From contig NZ_BMOL01000020.1 of assembly GCF_014647055.1 (NCBI RefSeq), positions 1-49,757 on the forward strand: 49,757 nt of DNA, in the 5' to 3' direction. The notes under the pieces are model-generated. The model made no database searches and was not told where the DNA came from. It saw only the letters and a program-made list of their open reading frames with translations. Source of the stretch: Deinococcus aerolatus (lineage in GTDB: Bacteria > Deinococcota > Deinococci > Deinococcales > Deinococcaceae). This document shows positions 27,688-37,710 of this stretch, piece by piece. The translations under genes and the position numbers were made by a program. Position 1 is the stretch's first letter. Every line of letters starts with the position of its first letter.

Positions 27688-28686
27688 TCACGCCTGCGCG
27701 ACATCCACCCACGTCTCTACAACCGATGAGCGTTCCCAGGCCTCCAGGATGGCTTGAATGCGGACACCTATGGTGAAATCGACGAGATCGCCGGAGGTAC
27801 CGCGCACACGGCCCACCAGCGCCTGAACCAGCCGTGTTCCTGCAGCCGCCTGCGCTCCCTCAACGGGCACAGATTCAAGCGGTGCCTCCCTCAGCGCCGA
27901 CACAGGCATTGTCCAGTTCACCAGCCCAGCAGTGCCCGTTGAACCGTACACGGTCAAGCTGACCTGTTCGGGGCGCGGGACGTTCGTCAGGCACGACACG
28001 ACGACCAGGGCCCCACTTTCGAGCTCGAGCGTGCCTAGGGCGGCAGTTTCACAGGCGCCCGGATCGTCTGTGGGGTACTCGGTGTGTGCCCACACCCGCG
28101 CCACCGGACCAAGCGTGTTCAGGATGACGTGCAACAGATGCGGCCCAACCTCACGGATTGGTCCGCCCTGCTCCCGCCCCCCGATCCAGGGATTTTGTTG
28201 CCACCCTCGTGGCCATTGCGGAAACACCAGGGTCAGCTCGGCGCGGCGGAGTGTCCCAAGACCGCCGTCCCGAACGAGATGGTGAAAGGTTTCGACTCCA
28301 GGATTACCGTGCAGGGGCAGATTCAAAGCGTGAACGACGCCCATCGCCTGCGCCGCACGCTGCATTTCCTGCGCTTCGCTCAGCGTGAGGGCGAGCGGTT
28401 TCTCGCACAGAATGTGTCGTCCCGCGGCAATGACATCCAGAGCAATGGCGTGATGCTGCCTCGGCGGCACAGCCACGTACACGAGATCCAGGTCGACCTC
28501 GTCGAGCATTCGACGGTGGTCAGTCCAAACAGAGGCCGCAAGTGGCTGGGCGGTCCTTTCAGCGAGGGAGGCGTCCAAATCGCATACGGCCGTCACCTGC
28601 ACTTCGGGATGGGCGGTGAAGGCCTTCAGCAGGTTCTGGCCGATGGCGCCGAGGCCGATCACGCCGATTCGAACGAAATTGGTCAT
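27688..28686 (-). CDS. Gfo/Idh/MocA family oxidoreductase
   Basis: A 332-residue NAD(P)-dependent dehydrogenase of the Gfo/Idh/MocA family, which oxidises sugars, inositols or related alcohols. The Rossmann part starts with VRIGVIGLGAIGQNLLKAF (GxGxxG), then VDLDLVYVAVPPRQH and the signature CEKPLALTLSEAQEM near residue 95. The second domain contains GGPIREVGPHLLHVI, including the catalytic-type His. AAAGGAG lies 7 nt before ATG 28686; the open frame upstream is not family-like. It sits alone among decayed genes, so its substrate cannot be inferred from context. Confidence 0.9.
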   Translation of the reverse strand: MTNFVRIGVIGLGAIGQNLLKAFTAHPEVQVTAVCDLDASLAERTAQPLAASVWTDHRRMLDEVDLDLVYVAVPPRQHHAIALDVIAAGRHILCEKPLALTLSEAQEMQRAAQAMGVVHALNLPLHGNPGVETFHHLVRDGGLGTLRRAELTLVFPQWPRGWQQNPWIGGREQGGPIREVGPHLLHVILNTLGPVARVWAHTEYPTDDPGACETAALGTLELESGALVVVSCLTNVPRPEQVSLTVYGSTGTAGLVNWTMPVSALREAPLESVPVEGAQAAAGTRLVQALVGRVRGTSGDLVDFTIGVRIQAILEAWERSSVVETWVDVAQA

Positions 28687-29022
28687 CTGGTTCTCCTTTG
28701 GTTCCGCGAACGCCGTCCTGCACACTCGGCATTTGGCGTTATGGTCTCGGTATCCAGCAGCGGTTCTGGTCCCCAGTGTGCGTGATCCGCACAGGTTGAC
28801 CAGCTCCATTCTGACTGACGTCGGTCTCCTTCAGACAGCGTTGCCTTCTCCACGTCATGATCTCGAACCATCTGCTCACGCCAATCCGCCCTGCTGGCAT
28901 AAAGGTTGCAGTCCACCATCGCCCTTTTACCCCGGTCGTCGTCAACTCGTGGTGCTCAGAAAGCCTGACAGAACTCCTCCCGCCCGTTGAGCAGGTGGGG
29001 CACACTGAAGGGAAGAGAGCCT
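28687..29022. other. Intergenic, nothing recognised
   Basis: No gene, repeat or clear promoter was recognised between the oxidoreductase start and the end of the Fn3-like relic. Confidence 0.5.
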
Positions 29023-29490
29023 TCAGGGCGTGGCGCTGACTGTCACTACGGGGCTGAAGTCCCCCAACGTGCCTGCTGAGGAGATCGTCCGAACCTTGTA
29101 TGTGCTGCTCGCCGTGCCGTCCGGGTCGGTAAAGGTGCCTGCCTTCAGGATGGTGCTGATCTGCACGGACTGCTCGCTGCTCATGCGGTACACGACGTAT
29201 CGCTTGCCCTCCTGTATCTTCCAGGCGAGTTCCACGCCTGCTGTCCCGGGAAGCAGTAAAGCCCGACTGTCCTGAGGCGCGCCTGCATCGACGGGAACGG
29301 GCAGGGCCGCGCGCACGGTGTTGGACGGTGCTGAAACGTTCTGATGGGCATCGGCACTTTTCAGGGTGTACCCGTATGAGACTCCAACCTGCGTGCTGCC
29401 GAAAGCGGCCACCGAGCGACGTGTTGCACTTGAACCGGTACCGTCTATGGCGCGGTATCTGCACCTGGGCTCGGCACGGCTACGCGATGG
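29023..29490 (-). pseudogene. C-terminal fragment of a fibronectin-III-like protein
   Basis: The frame reads SVAAFGSTQVGVSYGYTLKSADAHQNVSAPSNTV, then a second beta-domain VELAWKIQEGKRYVVYRM...GTFTDPDGTASSTYKVRTISSAGTLGDFSPVV, and stops. These are typical Fn3-like repeats of a surface or exported protein. Upstream of about 29490 the frame loses resemblance and meets IS630 transposase sequence running the other way, and no start or signal peptide is present, so the gene was truncated, probably by the insertion. Confidence 0.65.
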
Positions 29491-29554
29491 GCGGCAAGAC
29501 AACCAGGGCGCACCGCGGATCTTGACGTCAAAGGAGCAGTAATCTCTTGCCGCT

Positions 29555-30189
29555 CGATTGCAGGCGGATGTTGAGCAGGACATCTTGTGGTCGGGCAAAG
29601 ACATGCGGACGTGGGTGCAGGCACAGTTTGGCAAAATGGTGCATTTGGGCTGCACCTATAAATTCATGCGGAAGGCGGGGTTCTCCCTGCAAAAACCCCG
29701 TTCGCGGCACGTTAAAGGCGATAAAACGGCCAAAGCAGCCTCTAAAACAAGGGATTAATGGAGACGCTCCGCACAGCGGAGCGTCTCCATCCTCAGGTGT
29801 CTTTGTGGTGCCTGGACAAACATCGACTGGGTCTCAAGCCGATTCGCCGAAGGGTCTGGGCGCCCACGGGTCAGCCGTTCACCTGTCCGGTTAAGCCCGC
29901 CTGCGAATGGCTCTTTCTGGACGTATTCGTTAATCCATAAGCCGGCTGTAGCCGATTCTGGTTGGTGCCCGTCTTGAACAAACCGGCCTGTGTGGCCGTC
30001 ATGACAGCCTTCGCCCACAGTGTCGGCGTGTGTGCCGCCCAACACCTGCTTGTAGTCCAGGACGGTATTGGCTTTCATGTCCCGGCCGAGCACCCCCTGG
30101 CATCCCTGCTGGGTCTGCCGGTAATCGCGGTCTGGGGCGTCAGCGTGGTGCTGCGTGTACCCTGGCGTCGCCTCTCGGCCGGGAGTTGA
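29555..30189 (+). pseudogene. Degenerate IS630-family transposase
   Basis: Three frame-separated pieces in the right order. First WSGKDMRTWVQAQFGKMVHLGCTYKFMRKAGFSLQKPRSRHVKG (29579-29710, helix-turn-helix part). Then VSLWCLDKHRLGLKPIRRRVWAPTGQPFTCPVKPACEWLFLDVFVNP (29797-29937, first DDE segment; the usual E before H is K). Then FAHSVGVCAAQHLLVVQDGIGFHVP (30010-30084, second Asp). Stops and frameshifts separate them and the N-terminus is missing, so it cannot be active. A 15-bp perfect inverted repeat lies between the first two pieces. Confidence 0.82.
29758..29790. repeat. Perfect 15-bp inverted repeat inside the IS630 relic
   Basis: ATGGAGACGCTCCGC (29758-29772), ACA, GCGGAGCGTCTCCAT (29776-29790). 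It is not followed by a T run in either direction and interrupts the transposase reading frame, so it may be a later insertion of a small palindromic element. Confidence 0.8.
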
Positions 30190-30324
30190 ATAGAAAGTGG
30201 AGCCGCCTTTCTCGGCACTCTGATGTGGACGGGCCTATACTGGAGGGTGACCGGGTAAGGCCTGTGGCGAGGATATTCATGCCGAATGCCCAGAACGCGG
30301 AGCCTGCCGGCGTGGAGGGAGCCT

Positions 30325-30597
30325 ATGAAAGTCTTTATGGCAGAGCGGCATCTCCCGGGCATCACGGCAGAACAACTGGGCGCAGCGCAGGCGGCGGCTA
30401 TTCGCGAGAGTGACCGCGCCACTGGGGCCGGAACGCCGGTCCATTACCTGCGCAGCATGTACGTGCCGGGCGACGAGCGGTGCGCGTGCCTTTTTGAGGC
30501 TGAGAGCGCCGAGGCCGTCCGCCAGGTGAACGACGCTGCGGGTGTGCCGTATACGCGGGTGGTTGAAGCGCTTGACCTGAGGCCACCGGTCTCCTGA
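30325..30597 (+). CDS. DUF4242 family small protein
   Basis: A 90-residue soluble protein of the DUF4242 (SCO4226-like) family with a ferredoxin-like fold: MKVFMAERHLPGITAEQLGAAQ at the start, VHYLRSMYVPGDERCACLFEAESAEAVRQVNDAAGVPY in the middle. SCO4226 of Streptomyces binds nickel; whether this one does is unknown. GGAGGGAGCCT precedes ATG 30325. A TATACT at 30236-30241 may be the -10. From the stop to 30887 no gene is recognised, although a minus-strand frame (30600-30833) with LARRDLTPRIEAAFFSLARLL looks like a protein tail of unknown origin. Confidence 0.82.
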   Translation: MKVFMAERHLPGITAEQLGAAQAAAIRESDRATGAGTPVHYLRSMYVPGDERCACLFEAESAEAVRQVNDAAGVPYTRVVEALDLRPPVS

Positions 30598-30887
30598 CCC
30601 ATGTTGGTCGACGGAAGCGACAGAAGGGCTGAAAAGAGCTTCATCAGCAGACGGGCCAGGCTGAAGAAGGCGGCCTCAATGCGCGGGGTCAGGTCACGGC
30701 GCGCGAGGCGCAACTCGGCCCGGCCCCACAGCCCGCAGTAGTGGGCCAGCGGAGAGCGCAGGGGGGTGCTCGCCATTTTGAGCAGCAGCCGGCCACCGGA
30801 GTCCTTTCTCACGGCACTGTGACTGATTGGCAAGCGCTGGCGGCGGCGTTCAGGACCCTACTGCAGGCCGGGGATCTGTGACCGCAG

Positions 30888-32080
30888 TCAGTCTCCCCCT
30901 CGCGTCTCGACGGCAGTCGTGTGGAAGCCGCCACGTGCCGCGCCCAGCAGGGTCAGAGCCGCCGCGCATCCCAGCGCAGTCATCAGGAGCAGCGAGAGGC
31001 TGTACCCCCCGGTCCAGGTGAACAGCAGGCCGACCCCCAGCGGTGTGAGCGCCTGCGCCAGGTTGACCGGCCGGGCCATCCAGCCGTTGGCGGCCCCGAA
31101 TGCCTGGGGCAGGTAGTGCTGCGCCAGCAGCTCCGCGCGGGCCAGGGTCAGTGCGCCGCTGGCCAGGCCAAACGCGATGATGCCTGTCACCACAGTGGCG
31201 TGTGAACCCGTGAAGTGCAGGAGCAGGGTGGAGAGGGCGAGTTGCGCGAACAGGAACACGGTCAGTGGCGGTGCTCCCAGACGTGAGAGCAGCGGGACGA
31301 ACAGGGCACGCCCCGGCAGCGCGGCCAGGCCCGCCAACCCCGTAAGGCTGGCGGCCAGGGCTGGGGCGTAACCAGCGGCCAGCAGGAGCGGCGCGAGTTG
31401 CAAGCCTGTGCCCACCGTCACCAACCGCGCCAGGGTGAACGCCAGCGTGAGCCGGATCAGGCGGGCATCCGGGGTGAAGGGCGGACGTTTCCCTCCAGGT
31501 GTCCCCATCCCATAATCCGGCAGCACGCGCCAGGTCAGCCCCGCGACACCCAACAGCAGGGCGGCCAGGATGACAAGCGCCTGGCGCAGGCCGCCACCCT
31601 CCAGCAGGGCGCTGGTCAGGGGTACAAAGATCGTGCTGGCCAGCCCGGCGATCAGGGTGATCGTCAGGGTCGCTCGCGTGCGGGCCGCCCCCTGCGTTTG
31701 TTGTCCTACCACGGTGAATACCGACTCATAGAAGGTCAGGCTCATGGCGCCCCCGGCCAGCAGCCATCCGGTAACGAACAGGGGATAGCTGGAGGCCAGG
31801 GCGAGCGTGAGCAGCGCCAGGGCGCCCAGGAGGGCACCTCCCGTGAGGAGGGTTCGCCCTCCCCGCGCGTCCAGGGCGCGGCCCACCGCCGGGGCAACGA
31901 AGGCCGTCACCAGCAGCGCCAGCGTGAAGGCCAAGCTCGTCTGCACCCGGCTCCACCCCAGGGCGTGCTCGGCGGCTATCGCGAGCAGAGGCTGGGCGTA
32001 GTACAGGGTCCCGTAGCTGACGGTGCTCAGCAAGGCCAACGTCCACACGAGGAGACGTGTGGACGTGGATGGGACGGGCA

Positions 32081-32081
<1 letters not shown>
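30888..32081 (-). CDS. MFS transporter of the arsenic-type operon
   Basis: A 397-residue major facilitator with about twelve hydrophobic segments. The N-terminal half reads LLSTVSYGTLYYAQPLLAIAAEHALGWSRVQTSLAFTLALLVTAF, and the loop 2-3 signature region is VGRALDARGGRTLL. It overlaps the ArsN2-DUF6428 stop by one base (TGATG), so it belongs to the same mRNA. Given the partners, export of arsenite or of an organic arsenical is plausible, but MFS sequence alone does not show the substrate. It is the last gene of the unit. Confidence 0.85.
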
Positions 32082-33057
<976 letters not shown>

Positions 33058-33064
<7 letters not shown>

Positions 33065-33537
33065 CCGAATCCCACCTCCCCGTCGAGTTCTGCCTGAAGG
33101 GCAGCCCCCAGGGTGGTCAGGAGCCGGAGTGCGGCGGCCCGGTCCTCCTCGGGCAGGCGCGCCAGCACGCGGGAGGACTGGGCGTTGAGCTGCGCGTCAA
33201 GGTCCTGGGCAGAGGTCTGACCGGCGTCCGTCAGCCGGAGCAGCAGGGCACGGCGGTCGTTGGGGTGAGGGGTCTTGACGAGGAGGCCCTGCTCGACGAG
33301 GTCATCCGTACTGCGGCTCAGCCACGCCTTGTCCAGGTTCAGGGTCCGGGTCAGGGCGGCAAGTGTCTGATCGCCCTCCCGCTGGAGGGTGGTCAGGATG
33401 GAGCACTGCGTGGCGGATTGGACGTCACAGCAGGCAGAATTCCGCTGCTGCAGGTCCCCGAAAAGCCGCGTTATCGTGCGGAGGAGCGCCCCTGTCTGAG
33501 CGGCCTCTCCAGTTTTGTTGTCTATAGCAACATTCAT
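33058..33537 (-). CDS. MarR-family regulator of the arsenic-type operon
   Basis: A 159-residue winged-helix repressor: [66 protein letters not shown]. The N-terminal helix carries [11 protein letters not shown], three Cys that could form a metalloid-sensing site; this is inference. It starts at ATG 33537: TTGACA, 17 nt, TACAGT and 6 nt precede it, so the mRNA is leaderless. Two near-identical palindromes flank the start, one over the -35 and one inside codons 3-7, indicating autorepression of the MarR-ArsN2-MFS operon. Confidence 0.92.
33517..33531. promoter_or_regulatory. MarR operator 2, in the first codons
   Basis: GTTGTCTATAGCAAC. It shares GTTGTCNANNGCAAC with operator 1, 48 bp away centre to centre, and lies just downstream of the expected transcription start. 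Confidence 0.75.
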
Positions 33538-33543
33538 GACAGC

Positions 33544-33572
33544 ACTGTAGATCACTTTCATATGGTTGTCAA
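33544..33572 (-). promoter_or_regulatory. Leaderless promoter of the ars-type operon
   Basis: On the minus strand: consensus -35 TTGACA (33567-33572), 17-nt spacer, -10 TACAGT (33544-33549), 6 nt to the ATG at 33537. It is the clearest promoter in the window. Confidence 0.88.
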
Positions 33573-33579
33573 GCGCAAC
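33565..33579. promoter_or_regulatory. MarR operator 1, over the -35
   Basis: GTTGTCAAGCGCAAC, an imperfect palindrome (GTTG...CAAC) overlapping the -35 hexamer. Confidence 0.75.
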
Positions 33580-33600
33580 ATTCAGAAGGAACAATCACTT

Positions 33601-33893
33601 TAGGCCACGGGAACGAGATGGCTCAAGGGCGCTGATAGGGCCGCCCCCAGCAGCGGAGCCGCCCACTACACCCACCCGCCCGGGGGATGGACAGCGTCTC
33701 TTTGCGGCCAGGTCAGCTTCCGTCCAGAGCCCTTGCTGCATTTCCGGCACCAGGACGCCACTCAGCCGCCCTCGACCTAATCCCTATCAGGCATCGTCTC
33801 GACCCGCTCCATAAAGGTTCCGCTCGGTTGCGTCCTGCCACAACTGGGGTGTGGTGGGCACGGGCGGGTGTAGATCACGAGGGAACCCCAGCA
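33601..33893. other. Intergenic, nothing recognised
   Basis: GC-rich stretch between the MarR promoter and the end of the next MFS gene; no gene, repeat or terminator that I can support. Confidence 0.5.
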
Positions 33894-35102
33894 TCAGCGG
33901 TGGTCACCGACAACACGCTGGCTGAAGGCCACGCCGGCGCCCACGATCAGAAGGAGGGCGGACGCTCCCAGACCCCACCTCAGTCCCCCCGGTCCGCTGT
34001 CTGCCAGCGCCCCTGCCAGCAGTGGTCCCAGGCTCTGGAACACTGCAAAGGTGATGGTATAGGTGGCCACCCCCGCTCCCCACACCGCCGCGGGCAGGCT
34101 CTGGCGCACGAGCGTGGTGGTTGAGGCCACCACTGAGAGGGCAGTCAGCCCGAACAGCACGGCCGAGAGGGCTGCAACCCAGGGAAGCGTCGACAGGACA
34201 GGCAGGGCGGCCCCGGTGCCCATCAGCAGCATCAGGATCCCCATGCTGCGCCCTCCCCAGCGTCTGGACAGCAGGCGGCTCCACACCAGGGGGGCCAGCA
34301 CCCCGGACAGACCCAGCAGGGCCCAGAACAGCGTCACCAGCGGAGTGCTGGCCCCCTGACTACGCAGGTAGCTGATCGAGAAGGTGGTATACGCCACGTA
34401 ACCGAGTCCCGCACAGGCGTAGGCAAGCAGCGAGTTGCGCAGGGGCCACAGTTGGGCCATCCGAATGGCGGCGCTGCCGTGAAGCTGGGCGGCCGTGTGC
34501 CGGGCGGCGGTCCAGGCGACGCCCAATCCCAGAAACGACACCAGTCCCAGGCTGAGCCAGCCGGCCCGCCAGCCCTCCACACCAAGGTGGGCCAGAAGCG
34601 GCCCCAGCCCCAGCCCGGTCAGCAAAATCCCCAGACCCGCTCCGGCGTAGAACAGGCTGAGGATTGCTCCTGCTCGCTGGGGGGGCGCGGCGGAAGCCAC
34701 CTGGGCCACCAGGAGGCCGCCCGAAGTGAAGGTCACGGCCCCGCCCAGGCCAGTGAGAAACCGCATCGCGGCCAGCCAGCGCAGTTCGCCGCTGAGCGCT
34801 GTCAGGGCCAGCGTCAGGGCGATGCCCAGAAGCGAGACCATGAAGGCGGCACGCACGCCAGACCGCCGCATCAGGACGGGGGCCAGAATGGCTCCGAGCA
34901 GGTAGCCCAGTCCGTTGGCAGTATTCATCGCTCCGGCCTGGACGTAGCTCCAGTTCAGGGCCGTTTGCATGGGAGGCAGCAGCAGTGCGTAGGCGAACCG
35001 TCCAAAGCCCAGCGCAACCACGGGGCCAATGGCCAGTCCAGCGGCGATCAGGAGTGGGGCCTGCGAGGAAAGGCGGGAGCTCTGGTTCAAAGATGGGGTC
35101 AC
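33894..35102 (-). CDS. YbfB/YjiJ family MFS transporter
   Basis: A 402-residue inner-membrane protein with about twelve hydrophobic segments and the family opening GPVVALGFGRFAYALLLPPMQTALNWSYVQAGAMNTANGLGYLLGA. YbfB/YjiJ-type carriers are presumed exporters; the substrate is unknown. The GTG at 35102 has GGAG about 8 nt upstream. It points the same way as the ars-type genes but is separated from them by about 320 bp, so it is probably transcribed by itself. Confidence 0.87.
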   Translation of the reverse strand: MTPSLNQSSRLSSQAPLLIAAGLAIGPVVALGFGRFAYALLLPPMQTALNWSYVQAGAMNTANGLGYLLGAILAPVLMRRSGVRAAFMVSLLGIALTLALTALSGELRWLAAMRFLTGLGGAVTFTSGGLLVAQVASAAPPQRAGAILSLFYAGAGLGILLTGLGLGPLLAHLGVEGWRAGWLSLGLVSFLGLGVAWTAARHTAAQLHGSAAIRMAQLWPLRNSLLAYACAGLGYVAYTTFSISYLRSQGASTPLVTLFWALLGLSGVLAPLVWSRLLSRRWGGRSMGILMLLMGTGAALPVLSTLPWVAALSAVLFGLTALSVVASTTTLVRQSLPAAVWGAGVATYTITFAVFQSLGPLLAGALADSGPGGLRWGLGASALLLIVGAGVAFSQRVVGDHR

Positions 35103-35459
35103 GTCAGGCTCCGCCGTCTCGGCGTACCTGGACCGGTTCGGTCGGGGGAGTCACCCGGCCAGCATAGCCCCACCCACCAACGTCATCGTTTGCGAATCCA
35201 CCTGCATTGGTAACCCCGGGAGTTGCTCCAGCGGCGCCAAGACAGACCACTGGCAGGTTGTTTGGAGATGGGAGCAGTTCCCGCAGATGACCAAAGAGCG
35301 GACGGGCATTGCTCCCGGTTTTTGAAGGGCATCCATGAGACTGCTGCAACGGGATAGATCACCTGACGGCCTGACAGATTGTATAAGAGTGGACGAATAC
35401 GAGCTGCCAGCCGGCCTCTGGAGTGGTTTGAGGAGGAACATCGGAGCGCTTCCGCTGAC
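35103..35459. other. Region upstream of the MFS gene, after the IS4 relic
   Basis: No gene seen. A minus-strand frame continues through it from the transposase relic, but its sequence ([17 protein letters not shown]...) no longer resembles a transposase. Confidence 0.4.
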
Positions 35460-35696
35460 CTGGAGGGTCTGATCGCCCCAGTCGCGTAAGGCACGGGTAA
35501 CGAGTGAACCGTAGATGTTGCGACAGGGGATGATTGGATTCTCCAGCCACTGACAAACGCGGCGTTCGCTGCTTTGCGCGAACGTGGCACGGGAGTGGCT
35601 GTGGGGGAGCTGGGCGGAAATGGAAATGCGCCCTGAGAGCAGCAGGCCCGTCACCATCCAGGCCAGCGTGTGGGCGCCCTGGACGTCGTTCCACAA
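35460..35696 (-). pseudogene. IS4-family transposase, N-terminal fragment
   Basis: The frame reads [28 protein letters not shown], then [39 protein letters not shown], the N-terminal helical domain of Deinococcus-type IS4 transposases. It ends just before the first catalytic Asp (normally LALDTS), after which similarity is lost. The remainder of the element is not found. The 35697-35968 stretch has nothing recognisable. Confidence 0.78.
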
Positions 35697-35968
35697 CCCC
35701 TGCCGTCTGTGGGTGAGGATGGCTTGAGAGCGTTGGGGCGCGTTCCTGGTAGCACTTGGGTTGTCACAAACAGGAACGGTCCTCTACCGGGGACGCTTCT
35801 CATCCTTTCTATCCAGCCGTAGGCAGAGTACGCTCAAAGTTGCACATCGGCCGGCACCGCCGATGGGTCACCCTGCCATTAGCCTGCCGTGATGCCAGTT
35901 AAGGCAACACAACCCCCGGATCGTTGGGCAAGTTGACTTGTCGGGGCGTAGTCGCAGCAAACTGGACT

Positions 35969-36832
35969 GTGACTTCCCAGACTTCTGCCACTGGCCCAGC
36001 GGTTCCCGCTCCTCACCAAATCATGCTGGCTGTCGCGCCCAACGGAGGCCGGCATACCCGACAGGACCACCCGAATCTGCCACTTACTCCGGCGGCTCTG
36101 GCTGCCGCTGCCGCCGAATGTCTAGAAGCGGGTGCCAATCTGCTGCATGTGCATGTGCGCGATTACCAGGGTCGGCACACGTTGGACGCCGCCGCCTATC
36201 ACGAGGCGTTCACAGCCATCCGCCATGAGGTAGGCGACGGTCTGGTGCTGCAGACCACCACCGAGGCCATCGGCCAGTACACGGCGCCCCAGCAAATGGA
36301 GGCGGTGCGGGCTTTGCGACCCGAAGCTGTATCTCTGGCAGTAGCTGAACTGTTCAGCGGCGCGGCGAGCGAGCGCGAGGTTGCGACTTTCCTGGCCGAA
36401 TTGGCGCTCGATCAGGTGCTGGTGCAATACATCCTCTACAGCGCCGATGATCAGCGGCACCTGCAGACCCTGGTTCAACGAGGAATCGTGCCTTTGCCGT
36501 TCTGGACGCTGTACGTGTTGGGTCGTTACGGCCAGCCCCGACTGTCCACGCCGCAGGACCTGCTGGCCTTCCCTCCCTTTTCAGGACCGGTCACAGCGCC
36601 CTGGGCTGTTTGCGCGTTCGGGCCCGGCGAGTTGCGCTGCGCCTTGGCGGCGGTGGCCTTTGGCGGTCACGTCCGGATTGGATTTGAGAACAACTTCCAG
36701 ACGCCTGACGGGCAGACCGCCACCTCGAACGCGGCCCAGGTGCGGCAACTTGTGGCGGCCCTGGGGGCGCTAGGTGCCGTGCCCATGTCGGCGGCGCAGC
36801 TGCGCGCGATCTGGCAACAGCCTCAAGGCTGA
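35969..36832 (+). CDS. BKACE family beta-keto acid cleavage enzyme (DUF849)
   Basis: A TIM-barrel enzyme (about 287 aa) of the BKACE family, which condenses a beta-keto acid with acetyl-CoA to give acetoacetate and a new CoA ester; 3-keto-5-aminohexanoate cleavage enzyme of lysine fermentation is the prototype. The zinc site is visible as LLHVHVRD (His-x-His), and the later GGHVRIGFENN contains the conserved acidic residue. The start is uncertain: GTG 35969 is used, ATG 36023 would begin right at the barrel, and the frame is open to 35924. It converges with the GntR gene, overlapping by 10 bp, and probably belongs to the catabolic island. Confidence 0.87.
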   Translation: MTSQTSATGPAVPAPHQIMLAVAPNGGRHTRQDHPNLPLTPAALAAAAAECLEAGANLLHVHVRDYQGRHTLDAAAYHEAFTAIRHEVGDGLVLQTTTEAIGQYTAPQQMEAVRALRPEAVSLAVAELFSGAASEREVATFLAELALDQVLVQYILYSADDQRHLQTLVQRGIVPLPFWTLYVLGRYGQPRLSTPQDLLAFPPFSGPVTAPWAVCAFGPGELRCALAAVAFGGHVRIGFENNFQTPDGQTATSNAAQVRQLVAALGALGAVPMSAAQLRAIWQQPQG

Positions 36833-37614
36833 GGACTGAGGAAAATGACCGGCTCGGCGGCTTCTTCGACAGGGGACACACCGGCTTCAGCGCTGCTCAG
36901 CTTGGTGTCGTTGAGTCTAGCTGCCCGGCCGATCATCCGGCCAATATATGAAAAGGCCTGTTCGGCTTCACCAGCGTAGAGCGCCTCAAGCATTTCTTCG
37001 TGGTCGCTCAAGCTGTCTTGCAGACGCCCGCTGGCGTAGAGCTGCCGGACCGACTGGGTCAGCTGAAAGCGCAGCGGATACTGAATGGCGCGCATCAGTC
37101 GGCTGACGACCCGGTTGCCGGCCACCGCAGCCAGGGTCATGTGCAGCCGCATATCAGCATCGACGTACGCCTCGGGATCGTGCAGCGCCGCGCGCATTTC
37201 CATCAAAATCTCATTGAGTGCCTGCTTGGCTGCCGGTGTCAGGCGCTGCGCCGCCGTGTGCATAGTGAAGTGTTCGAGCAGGTGCCGCGCTTCGAGCAGT
37301 TCGCGGAACTCGTCCGGGTCACTGGCCACGCCGAGCCAGCCGTCGAATTCCGACTCGGACCGAGTAATTGAGCGCACCACCGTACCGTGGCCGCTGCGGG
37401 CGTCGAGCACCCCGGTGGCCACCAGCACGCTGATTGCCTCGCGCACCGAGGACACGCTGGTGCCGAACATCCGGGCGAGTTCGCGCTGACTGGGCAGCGT
37501 GGAGCCCGGCGGATAGGTGCGGTCCTGAATCAGGCGCTGGAGTTGCACGCCGATGTCCTCTCCAAGAGAACGGCGGCGTGCCAACGGTTGAAAGACTTCC
37601 GGCGGTTGAGACAT
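36823..37614 (-). CDS. GntR/FadR-type regulator with FCD domain
   Basis: A 263-residue regulator. The N-terminal winged helix is SLGEDIGVQLQRLIQDRTYPPGSTLPSQRELARMFGTSVSSVREAISVLVATGVLDARSGHGTVV. The FCD ligand domain (about 95-235) has EFRELLEARHLLEHF, DADMRLHMTLAAVAGN and LSDHEEMLEALYAGE, with the Asp/His residues that bind metal and carboxylate ligands. Relatives such as CsiR respond to glutarate and control the csiD-lhgO locus. It is divergent from an LhgO-type gene here, so control of that operon by a dicarboxylate is likely. GAGGAG lies about 9 nt before ATG 37614. Confidence 0.92.
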   Translation of the reverse strand: MSQPPEVFQPLARRRSLGEDIGVQLQRLIQDRTYPPGSTLPSQRELARMFGTSVSSVREAISVLVATGVLDARSGHGTVVRSITRSESEFDGWLGVASDPDEFRELLEARHLLEHFTMHTAAQRLTPAAKQALNEILMEMRAALHDPEAYVDADMRLHMTLAAVAGNRVVSRLMRAIQYPLRFQLTQSVRQLYASGRLQDSLSDHEEMLEALYAGEAEQAFSYIGRMIGRAARLNDTKLSSAEAGVSPVEEAAEPVIFLSPQP

Positions 37615-37632
37615 GCGGCGATACTCCTCAGG

Positions 37633-37658
37633 TGTTCGGAACATTTGAACATTGGTTC
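37633..37658. promoter_or_regulatory. Overlapping palindromes, putative GntR operator
   Basis: TGTTCGGAACA (37633-37643) and GAACATTGGTTC (37647-37658) are perfect inverted repeats in the divergent gap between regulator and operon. The second overlaps the putative -35 of the operon. Confidence 0.6.
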
Positions 37659-37674
37659 TTCTGCATGCTACGTT
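37645..37674 (+). promoter_or_regulatory. Putative promoter of the catabolic operon
   Basis: TTGAAC (37645-37650), 18-nt spacer, TACGTT (37669-37674), about 30 nt before the first start codon. TAAATT at 37685-37690 is another -10 candidate, without a good -35. Confidence 0.5.
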
Positions 37675-37710
37675 AAAGCCATCATAAATTAAAGCCGCTT
37701 CTGCGCTGGT

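Noticed and set aside
30600..30833. Minus-strand frame with LARRDLTPRIEAAFFSLARLL
   Set aside because: Protein-like in part, but no start signal and no family recognised; it may be a relic.
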